DNA of 22,837 nucleotides from JAVBUP01 sp031555175 (GTDB taxonomy: Bacteria; Bacillota_I; Bacilli_A; Erysipelotrichales; Coprobacillaceae), in the NCBI GenBank assembly GCA_031555175.1, contig JAVBUP010000057.1:1-22837 (forward strand), in the 5' to 3' direction. A model generated the notes under the pieces. It was not told where the DNA came from, searched no databases, and saw only the letters and a list, made by a program, of their open reading frames with translations. How positions within the stretch are numbered: position 1 is the first letter of the stretch; the number at the start of each line of letters is the position of its first letter. This document shows positions 17,399-22,837 of the stretch, one piece after another. The translations under genes and the position numbers were made by a program.

Positions 17399-17453
17399 TG
17401 TCATTAAAATGTAATAAAAGTGTCAAAAGATTGTTAAATCTATAAGGTATTCT
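17399..17453 (+). promoter_or_regulatory. Four-repeat Pho-box-like operator and -10 of the ABC transporter
   Basis: TGTNA half-sites start at 17399 (TGTCA), 17410 (TGTAA), 17421 (TGTCA) and 17432 (TGTTA), exactly 11 bp apart, each followed by an A/T-rich stretch. A TATTCT -10 box lies at 17448-17453, 16 bp from the start of the last repeat, with no -35 box in its place. This matches the geometry of PhoB/PhoP-type activated promoters, where OmpR-family regulators bind direct repeats with 11-bp period. The regulator itself is not in the window. Confidence 0.7.
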
Positions 17454-17475
17454 TACCTAGTAGGAGGTTTAACCA

Positions 17476-18960
17476 ATGAATTTTATTAAAAGAGCATTTA
17501 TTTCGGTAAAGAAAAGATTTTCAAAAAACATTTTATTATTAGCAGTTTTCTTAATTGTTGCAAACCTAGTTATTGCTGGGTTGTCAATTAAGACAGCTAC
17601 TGATAAGGCGGCAGATTTAGCACGCCAAAAACTAGGAAGTTCAGTAACACTATCATTTGATATGATGAGTCAGATGCAAGGAAATAGAACTCCTGGAGAG
17701 AAAGTGACGATTGAAAGAGAATCGTTAACGACATCAATGGCTGATGAATTAGCGGCAATTGAATATGTAGTGGCATACAACTATCTTGTTTCAAGTACAG
17801 CGAATGCTACAGATTTTGAAGCAGTAGAAATTGATACTGGAGGAACAAATACTACGCAAGGTCCAACTATCGATTGGGGTAATTCAGGAAATGGCGGACC
17901 TGGTGGAAGAGGAGAAGGCAGTATGCCATCGATTCAATTCAACTCAGGCGATTTATCAATCCAAGGTGTGGTATCTGTAAGTTACTTAGATGAATTTACA
18001 TCTGGAAAATATGTTTTGAATGATGGTGAGTATATAACTGCTGAAGATAGCGAAAGTGACTATGTGATGATAGAAGCTACTTTAGCTAGTCAAAACAATT
18101 TATCAGTTGGAGATACTATTGAAATTGAATCGGTAGATGGAAGTGTTTCTAAAGCATTAACTATTAAAGGTATCTATGAAATTGTAGATAATGATACATT
18201 ATCTACTATTGGATTCTCCCGTGAAAATCCACAAAATACGATTTATACAAGTTATAAAACAGCAGGTGGAATGGATACAAATTATACTGATGGAGAAATC
18301 TCAAGTGCTATTTATTATTTAGATGATCCAGAAAACATTGATGCTTTTAAGGCAGAGGCGGAATCGGCTGCTATTGATTTTACGAAGTTTACACTTGATG
18401 CAGATGACTCAGCATATGAGCAAATGATGGGACCAATTGAAAATGTCGCTTCGTTCTCTAATATAACAGTAATTGTAACTGTAATTGCTGGAGTAGTAAT
18501 TATTACATTACTATTGGTGTTATCATTAAAATCAAGAAATTATGAGATTGGAGTTTTATTAGCAATTGGCGAAAGCAAATTAAAAATTATCTCTCAATTA
18601 CTAGTAGAAACATTAATGATTGCTGGTATCGCAATTGTGATATCATCAGCTTCTGGGAATATTATTTCGCAAAAAGTTGGTGATGTATTGTTAGAAAATG
18701 AAATATCTTCTAATGAAGCAACAACTGAAACTGGTTTTGGTAATATGCAAGGAATGCCAACCGGCGCTACTGGTATGAGTATGGGTGGAAGATATTTTGA
18801 AAATGTAGATGTGATAGATGAAATTGATGTTTCAGTTACTGCAAGTGATTTTGGTTTATTAGTTATTGTAGGCTTTGCGGTAGTAGGAATTTCAACACTA
18901 TTCCCTGCGGCATTTGTAATGCGTTTGAAGCCAAGAGAAATCTTGACGAGAAAGGAGTAA
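17476..18960 (+). CDS. MacB/FtsX-type ABC transporter permease
   Basis: A 494-residue permease. Membrane segments lie near 18-40, 331-352, 366-390 and 456-478, with a large outside domain (about 41-330) after the first, the layout of MacB/FtsX permeases. The cytoplasmic stretch SRNYEIGVLLAIGES (about 355-369) is the family coupling-helix region, and the tail LKPREILTRKE is typical. The outside domain has a glycine-rich linker (GGPGGRGEG), and the loop between segments 3 and 4 is glycine/methionine-rich (GNMQGMPTGATGMSMGG). AGGAGG precedes the ATG and the ATPase gene starts immediately after. Such pairs commonly expel antimicrobial peptides or process envelope molecules; the substrate here is unknown. 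The upstream four-repeat operator suggests control by a two-component response regulator. Confidence 0.88.
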   Translation: MNFIKRAFISVKKRFSKNILLLAVFLIVANLVIAGLSIKTATDKAADLARQKLGSSVTLSFDMMSQMQGNRTPGEKVTIERESLTTSMADELAAIEYVVAYNYLVSSTANATDFEAVEIDTGGTNTTQGPTIDWGNSGNGGPGGRGEGSMPSIQFNSGDLSIQGVVSVSYLDEFTSGKYVLNDGEYITAEDSESDYVMIEATLASQNNLSVGDTIEIESVDGSVSKALTIKGIYEIVDNDTLSTIGFSRENPQNTIYTSYKTAGGMDTNYTDGEISSAIYYLDDPENIDAFKAEAESAAIDFTKFTLDADDSAYEQMMGPIENVASFSNITVIVTVIAGVVIITLLLVLSLKSRNYEIGVLLAIGESKLKIISQLLVETLMIAGIAIVISSASGNIISQKVGDVLLENEISSNEATTETGFGNMQGMPTGATGMSMGGRYFENVDVIDEIDVSVTASDFGLLVIVGFAVVGISTLFPAAFVMRLKPREILTRKE

Positions 18961-18961
18961 T

Positions 18962-19651
18962 ATGATGGATAGAATTATAGAACTTAAGGATGTTGAATAT
19001 CATTTCACTAGTGGTAATAAAAAAATAAAAATTCTTGATAACGTAAGTTATGAATTTGAACAAGGAAAAATATATGCTATTGTTGGCCCATCCGGATCTG
19101 GAAAGACTACATCACTAGCTTTAATGGGCGCTTTAGATATTCCTAAGGCAGGAAAGATATTATATGATGGTAAAGACATTCAAAGTATGGGATTAACTAA
19201 GTTTAGGAACAAGCATGTTTCTATTGTATTCCAATCTTATAACTTAATACCATATATGACAGCACTACAAAATGTTGTGACCGCAATGGAAATATGCAAA
19301 GTAAATACTAAGAATAGAAAAGAAAAAGCAACTGAAATATTAATGTCTCTAGGATTAGAAAAAGATGAAATCAACCGAAGTATAAATAAATTATCTGGCG
19401 GACAGCAGCAACGTGTTGCGATTGCAAGAGCTCTATCATGCGATGTTGATATAGTTTTAGCTGATGAGCCAACAGGGAATTTAGATCATGAGACCGCAAT
19501 GGAAATTATTGAAATCTTTCAAAAATTAGCTCATGAGAATAATAAATGTGTTGTTTTAGTAACACACAGCAATGAAATCGCCAATATGTGTGATGTAACA
19601 TTAAAGCTAAACAAAGGGAAGTTTAATCAAATTAATAACCATGGTATGTAA
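18962..19651 (+). CDS. ABC transporter ATP-binding protein (MacB/LolD type)
   Basis: A 229-residue nucleotide-binding subunit. Walker A GPSGSGKT (42-49), Q-loop near Q91, signature LSGGQQQR (144-151), Walker B IVLADEP (164-170, catalytic E169), D-loop GNLD (172-175) and H-loop H202 are all intact, so it should hydrolyse ATP. Two in-frame ATGs (18962, 18965) follow the AAAGGAG ribosome site; the second has the more usual spacing, so the protein may be one residue shorter. It starts one base after the permease stop codon, so the two are co-translated and form one exporter-like complex. A strong terminator begins in the stop codon. Confidence 0.95.
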   Translation: MMDRIIELKDVEYHFTSGNKKIKILDNVSYEFEQGKIYAIVGPSGSGKTTSLALMGALDIPKAGKILYDGKDIQSMGLTKFRNKHVSIVFQSYNLIPYMTALQNVVTAMEICKVNTKNRKEKATEILMSLGLEKDEINRSINKLSGGQQQRVAIARALSCDVDIVLADEPTGNLDHETAMEIIEIFQKLAHENNKCVVLVTHSNEIANMCDVTLKLNKGKFNQINNHGM

Positions 19652-19673
19652 GAGGGTAACACCCTCTTTTTTT
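19651..19673 (+). terminator. Terminator of the ABC transporter operon
   Basis: AGAGGGT (19651-19657) pairs with ACCCTCT (19661-19667) around an AAC loop, followed by T residues to 19673. The stem starts at the last base of the TAA stop codon. Confidence 0.9.
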
Positions 19674-19691
19674 GAAGAATTGACGATGTTT

Positions 19692-19739
19692 ATATGTATA
19701 TTGCTTTACATATTTTAATGATATGAACTAATAATTAGT
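19692..19739. promoter_or_regulatory. Inverted repeats upstream of mntP
   Basis: ATATGTA (19692-19698) and TACATAT (19707-19713) form a 7-bp inverted repeat, and ACTAA/TTAGT (19727-19739) a second small palindrome. Both lie upstream of the mntP -10 box and could be operator sites (for example for a manganese-responsive repressor), but neither matches a site I can name. Confidence 0.3.
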
Positions 19740-19778
19740 GGCATAACCTATAAGTAGGATGATTTTTTATGTAAAATA

Positions 19779-19787
19779 TGCTATACT
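19779..19787 (+). promoter_or_regulatory. Extended -10 promoter of mntP
   Basis: TGCTATACT (19779-19787) is an extended -10 box; the -35 region is weak (TGATTT-like). The start would be near 19794, leaving a leader of about 20 bases, too short for a manganese riboswitch. Confidence 0.6.
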
Positions 19788-19814
19788 CAGTCGGGTATAA
19801 GGGAGAAATGTCAT

Positions 19815-20384
19815 ATGAGTATAATCGAATTGGGTTTAATTGCAATTGGTTTGTCGATGGATGCATTTGCTGTGTCAATTTGCAAAGGACTTTCACTGAA
19901 GAAATTTAATATTAAGAAAGCAGTACTTGTTGGATTATTCTTTGGTGGGTTTCAAGGAATAATGCCATTAATAGGTTGGCTAGTAGGCACTAGTTTTGCA
20001 TCTTACATTACTACTGTCGATCATTGGATCGCTTTTATTCTTTTAGGGTTCATTGGCTTTAATATGGTAAAAGAATCTCTTGGAAAAGATGATGAAGAAA
20101 TAGATGATGAAGCTGATAGTTTCTCAATAAAAGAATTATTTGTTTTATCTATTGCTACTAGTATTGATGCATTAGCTGTTGGTGTTAGCTTTGCGTTCTT
20201 ACAAGTAGATATATGGGCAGCGGTATTATTGATAGGTGTGATTACATGTACTTTATCGATTATCGCAGTGTGGATAGGAAATAAATTTGGATCTATGTTT
20301 AAGAGTAAAGCTGAATTAGCAGGCGGGGTTATCTTAATTGCCATGGGGGCAAAAATACTTATTGAGCATCTAAATATTTTATAA
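19815..20384 (+). CDS. mntP: MntP manganese efflux pump
   Basis: A 189-residue membrane protein of the MntP family, which exports Mn2+ to avoid toxicity. The family is built as two similar halves of three helices. The duplicated motif is clear: SMDAFAVSICKG (D16) in the first half and SIDALAVGVSF (D118) in the second; these two aspartates match the essential pair known in E. coli MntP (188 residues). An acidic loop (KDDEEIDDEAD, about 90-100) joins the halves on the inside. An AAGGGAG ribosome site precedes the ATG. It is followed by ktrB without a clear terminator, so read-through is possible. No manganese riboswitch precedes it. Confidence 0.93.
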   Translation: MSIIELGLIAIGLSMDAFAVSICKGLSLKKFNIKKAVLVGLFFGGFQGIMPLIGWLVGTSFASYITTVDHWIAFILLGFIGFNMVKESLGKDDEEIDDEADSFSIKELFVLSIATSIDALAVGVSFAFLQVDIWAAVLLIGVITCTLSIIAVWIGNKFGSMFKSKAELAGGVILIAMGAKILIEHLNIL

Positions 20385-20393
20385 AAATAACTG

Positions 20394-20421
20394 TTGAAAT
20401 ATAAATTTAAAGGAGTATAGT
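20394..20421 (+). promoter_or_regulatory. Putative promoter of ktrBA
   Basis: TTGAAA (20394-20399), a 16-bp spacer and TATAGT (20416-20421). The start would be near 20428, about 37 bases before ktrB, too short a leader for a c-di-AMP (ydaO) riboswitch. Confidence 0.5.
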
Positions 20422-20464
20422 ATCCTAGTAGTGATTATACACTTAATAAAATGAAGGTGAAAAA

Positions 20465-21862
20465 ATGAAACAGCATGAGCTATTAGAGAAAAAGAAAATC
20501 AAGCATTTAAGTATTGCGAGACAAATCTCGATTAGTTTCTTTGCAGTAATTCTTATAGGTTCTTTATTGTTGTCCTTACCTATTGCTAATCAAGGAGAAG
20601 TTGGACATTATATAGATCATTTATTTACGGCAACATCATCTGTATGTGTAACAGGCTTGGTGTCAGTGGTGCCAGCGGGGCAATATACATCTTTTGGACA
20701 TTTAGTAATTATTATATTAATTCAAATTGGTGGGTTAAGCTTCTTAACGCTTTTAGCAACAGCACTATTATTGATGAAAAAGAAACTGTCTTTATTTAAT
20801 AAGACAATGATAAAAGATTCTTTAAATATTAGAGACTCTTTCGATATACCAAAATTTATAAGAAAAGTAATAAAATACACGTTGTTTTTTGAAATTGTTG
20901 GAGCGATACTATTAATGTTTGAATTTATACCAACATATGGCTTTGCGAAAGGAGCTTGGTTTGGGGTATTCCATTCAATTTCAGCATTTTGCAATGCTGG
21001 ATTCGATATTATTGGTGATTCAAACTTGGCACCTTATGTTGCAAGTCCATTAATTAATATCGTTGTTATGAGTTTAATTATAATTGGTGGGATTGGATTT
21101 GCGGTATGGTTTGATATTCATGATAAGATAAGACCATTACTAACAAGAAAAGAAACTTTTGGAAAGTTTTGGAAAAGTTTAGAATTCCATTCAAAAATTG
21201 TCTTAGTAGTAACTGCATTCTTGATATTGGTAGGAGCATTGTTTATTTGGCTATTAGAAAGCGGTAATGAAAGCACGCTTGGATCACTTGGTTTGGATGG
21301 CAAGATGTGGGCATCGCTGATGCAATCAGTAACATTACGTACTGCTGGTTTCTCTTCGGTAAATATTGCTAATCTGATGCATCCAACTAAGTTGTTAATG
21401 ATGGCATGGATGTTTATAGGTGGATCTCCTGGCGGAACTGCTGGTGGAATTAAAACTATGACTTTTGTCGTTGTTATAGCTGCAGTAATTTCGATGATTA
21501 AAGGAAAAGACGATGTAACAATATGGAAAAGAACTATTTCAGATACACTTGTGAAAAAAGCAATGATGGTTTTTGGACTTGCTTTGACAGTAATTGTATC
21601 ATCAGTATTTATTCTATCGATTACTGAACCTAACTTATCGGTAATGCAAATTGCGTTTGAAGTCGTTTCGGCATTTTGTACAGTTGGGTTGACAGATGCA
21701 GCAACACCATTACTTTCAAGTGTTGGTAAGATTATTATATGTATCTGTATGTATGTTGGTCGTATAGGACCTGCTACGTTGATAGTTTCTTTGATTCGTT
21801 CAAGACACAGTGGGGTCTCTAATGATATTCATTACCCATCAGGCAATATAATTATAGGTTAA
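20465..21862 (+). CDS. ktrB: KtrB/TrkH-family potassium channel subunit
   Basis: A 465-residue potassium translocator of the Ktr/Trk/HKT superfamily, with four repeated membrane-pore-membrane units in the inner membrane. The four selectivity-filter loops each keep the key glycine: SSVCVTGL (G64), AFCNAGF (G179), LRTAGFS (G295) and AFCTVGL (G408). The flexible gate GGSPGGTAGGIKT in the third unit and the C-terminal GRIGPAT segment are family hallmarks. A GAAGGTGA ribosome site precedes the ATG. ktrA follows after 12 bases. The pair works as K+ uptake, usually Na+-dependent, controlled by the ring of KtrA subunits. Confidence 0.95.
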   Translation: MKQHELLEKKKIKHLSIARQISISFFAVILIGSLLLSLPIANQGEVGHYIDHLFTATSSVCVTGLVSVVPAGQYTSFGHLVIIILIQIGGLSFLTLLATALLLMKKKLSLFNKTMIKDSLNIRDSFDIPKFIRKVIKYTLFFEIVGAILLMFEFIPTYGFAKGAWFGVFHSISAFCNAGFDIIGDSNLAPYVASPLINIVVMSLIIIGGIGFAVWFDIHDKIRPLLTRKETFGKFWKSLEFHSKIVLVVTAFLILVGALFIWLLESGNESTLGSLGLDGKMWASLMQSVTLRTAGFSSVNIANLMHPTKLLMMAWMFIGGSPGGTAGGIKTMTFVVVIAAVISMIKGKDDVTIWKRTISDTLVKKAMMVFGLALTVIVSSVFILSITEPNLSVMQIAFEVVSAFCTVGLTDAATPLLSSVGKIIICICMYVGRIGPATLIVSLIRSRHSGVSNDIHYPSGNIIIG

Positions 21863-21874
21863 GGAGTGGACAAA

Positions 21875-22543
21875 ATGGAAAGAAAGCAATACTTAGTATT
21901 AGGATTAGGAATTTTTGGATCAACGGTAGCAAAGACACTATCTGAATTTGGCCATGAAGTATTAGCAGTTGACAGAGATGCCGAGTGTGTTCATAGAATG
22001 CAAGACATCGTTACAGAAGCTGTTCAAGCTGATTTTACTGATATTGAACAATTAAGAGAAATCGGTGCTGCAGATTTTGATGTAGCTGTCATTGCGACAG
22101 GTTCGGATCTAGAGATTAGTACTATAGCATTAATCAATTTAAAAGAATTAGGGGTTCCTTATATTATTGCAAAAGCAAGAAATAAGACTGCCCTTAAAAT
22201 ATTGGAAAAATTAGGAGCCGATCGTATCGTACGTCCCGATAAAGAAATTGGAGAGAGAGTAGCTAAGTCATTATTGAGAAGTAACATTAGTGATATGATT
22301 GATATAGATGATGAAACATCAATTGTAGATTTTATTGCTCCTGAAGAATGGGTTGGTAAATCTGTATCTCAATTGGATTTAAGAAATCAATATGGAATTA
22401 ATATTTTAGGTATTCGCGCAAGATGTACAAATAAATTAAATTTGGATTTTGGGGCAGGTTATGTAGTACAAGATGGAGATAAGTTCTTAATTATTGCTGC
22501 AACGAAAACGCTAGAAAAATATGATTATTTAGCAAAAATCTAG
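21875..22543 (+). CDS. ktrA: KtrA, RCK regulatory subunit of potassium uptake
   Basis: A 222-residue cytoplasmic gating subunit. The N-terminal RCK (Rossmann) domain carries GLGIFG (10-15) with acidic residues D33/D35 for nucleotide binding. The C-terminal RCK_C domain (about 138-222) in this family can bind c-di-AMP, which closes the channel. I take the ATG at 21875; a GTG at 21866 lies inside the AAGGAG ribosome site (21861-21866) just after the ktrB stop. A UUCG-loop terminator follows. Together with KtrB it forms the complete system. Confidence 0.95.
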   Translation: MERKQYLVLGLGIFGSTVAKTLSEFGHEVLAVDRDAECVHRMQDIVTEAVQADFTDIEQLREIGAADFDVAVIATGSDLEISTIALINLKELGVPYIIAKARNKTALKILEKLGADRIVRPDKEIGERVAKSLLRSNISDMIDIDDETSIVDFIAPEEWVGKSVSQLDLRNQYGINILGIRARCTNKLNLDFGAGYVVQDGDKFLIIAATKTLEKYDYLAKI

Positions 22544-22558
22544 TATAAATTCACTATT

Positions 22559-22585
22559 GGGTCATGTTTCGACATGACTCTTTTT
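22559..22585 (+). terminator. Terminator of ktrBA
   Basis: A stem of about 9 bp (22559-22567 with 22572-22580, one G-U pair) closed by a TTCG tetraloop and followed by TTTTT (22581-22585). It insulates ktrA from the rRNA promoter. Confidence 0.9.
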
Positions 22586-22602
22586 CATACCATTAAATAA
22601 AG

Positions 22603-22665
22603 CTTTAAAAATTTAAAAATATTTTTAAAATAAGTATTGACCGAGTATACTGGATATGATATTAT
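22603..22665 (+). promoter_or_regulatory. rRNA operon promoter with UP-like element
   Basis: TTGACC (22637-22642), a 17-bp spacer and TATTAT (22660-22665), preceded by about 30 bases of A/T-tract DNA (22603-22634) as in a UP element. Transcription would start near 22672. Only one such promoter is visible. Confidence 0.85.
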
Positions 22666-22671
22666 ATTCGG

Positions 22672-22816
22672 GCAGCCCGCTTCTGGGTGTGCTGCAAAAG
22701 ATCCTTGAAAACTAAACAGAACACGTCAATAACAATAACAAATCAGCGACCTCGAAGCTGAAAAAAAAGAAGAGGGAATTAGGAAATGAGCTAAATGTAG
22801 AAATACATTCAAACTA
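22672..22816 (+). ncRNA. rRNA operon leader with boxA-like element
   Basis: The leader of about 145 bases contains a 5-bp stem near its start (GCAGC 22672-22676 with GCTGC 22691-22695) and a boxA-like antitermination motif (GATCCTTGAAAACTAAAC, 22700-22717) as in other Bacillota. It also has a TCAGC/GCTGA hairpin (22743-22761) and a 6-bp hairpin with a GAAA loop (22794-22809) just before the 16S gene. Confidence 0.75.
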
Positions 22817-22837
22817 AACAATGGAGAGTTTGATCCT
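22817..22837 (+). rRNA. 16S ribosomal RNA, 5' end only
   Basis: The window ends in GGAGAGTTTGATCCT, the conserved 5' end of bacterial 16S rRNA; AGAGTTTGATC at 22825-22835 corresponds to E. coli positions 8-18. The mature end is estimated near 22817 and is uncertain by a few bases. The rest of the gene is outside the window. Confidence 0.93.

Noticed and set aside
19674..19814. Manganese (yybP-ykoY) riboswitch before mntP.
   Set aside because: The predicted leader is about 20 bases and none of the conserved riboswitch core is visible.
20385..20464. c-di-AMP (ydaO) riboswitch before ktrB.
   Set aside because: The gap is only 80 bases and lacks the conserved core and helices.
21866..21874. GTG at 21866 as the start of ktrA.
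   Set aside because: Its first base is the last base of the AAGGAG ribosome site; the ATG at 21875 has proper spacing and begins directly at the RCK domain.
22743..22770. Hairpin plus A run in the rRNA leader as a terminator.
   Set aside because: The hairpin is followed by A rather than T on the plus strand and the stem is only 5 bp; it more likely belongs to leader processing.

Overview
The window is AT-rich (by eye about one third G+C) chromosomal DNA of a low-G+C Bacillota bacterium. AddAB instead of RecBCD, KtrAB, a YeeI-type YebC, AGGAGG-type ribosome binding sites and T-tailed hairpin terminators all point there. The YebC N-terminus (MGRAFEVRKASMAKT...) resembles what I remember from Erysipelotrichia, so a member of that class or a near relative is my best guess, not a proof. 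All tryptophans seen are TGG and no gene is broken by TGA, so the ordinary bacterial code is used. Still, the 17 genes end only in TAA (11) or TAG (6), never TGA. I see no mobile element, CRISPR array, tRNA gene or clear sign of horizontal transfer: this reads as dense core chromosome.

Layout. (1) Positions 1-231 are a gene-free edge with a minus-strand terminator. (2) Positions 232-971 (minus) hold a two-gene unit: a zinc-ribbon/HTH DUF2089 regulator followed by a SHOCT-like protein. It is divergent from a YczE-type membrane protein (1134-1781), with an ATTAAT-repeat array between the two promoters. (3) Positions 1854-8314 encode AddB and AddA, the double-strand-break resection helicase-nuclease, translationally coupled by a TAATG overlap. 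A bidirectional terminator separates them from a convergent SWIM-SNF2 helicase (8399-11581, minus). (4) Positions 11688-13262 (minus) carry a PHP-family phosphoesterase and YebC. (5) Positions 13370-17377 are a tight four-gene operon: a BaiN/HI0933-type flavoprotein, a COG2509-type flavoprotein, a diacylglycerol-kinase-like lipid kinase and a coiled-coil/zinc-ribbon protein. (6) Positions 17476-19651 encode a MacB/FtsX-type ABC transporter (permease, then ATPase). It sits behind four TGTNA half-sites at exact 11-bp steps, with the spacing to the -10 box of a classical Pho-box promoter. (7) MntP (Mn2+ exporter), then KtrB-KtrA (K+ uptake channel and its RCK gating subunit). (8) A strong promoter, a boxA-bearing leader and the first ~20 bases of a 16S rRNA gene at the right edge, so an rRNA operon begins here.

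How the genes relate. AddAB makes a complete recombination-repair unit. The SNF2 protein may act on DNA-protein complexes but is transcribed separately. MntP and KtrAB handle Mn2+ and K+ and share one gap with no clear terminator. The most interesting parts are regulatory or poorly described: the OmpR/PhoB-type operator of the ABC transporter, the DUF2089-SHOCT pair sharing a motif across two adjacent proteins, the flavoprotein-lipid kinase operon, an AddB with an eroded Walker A motif, and a YebC with unusual substitutions. I found no obviously new large system (defence, mobile or biosynthetic).
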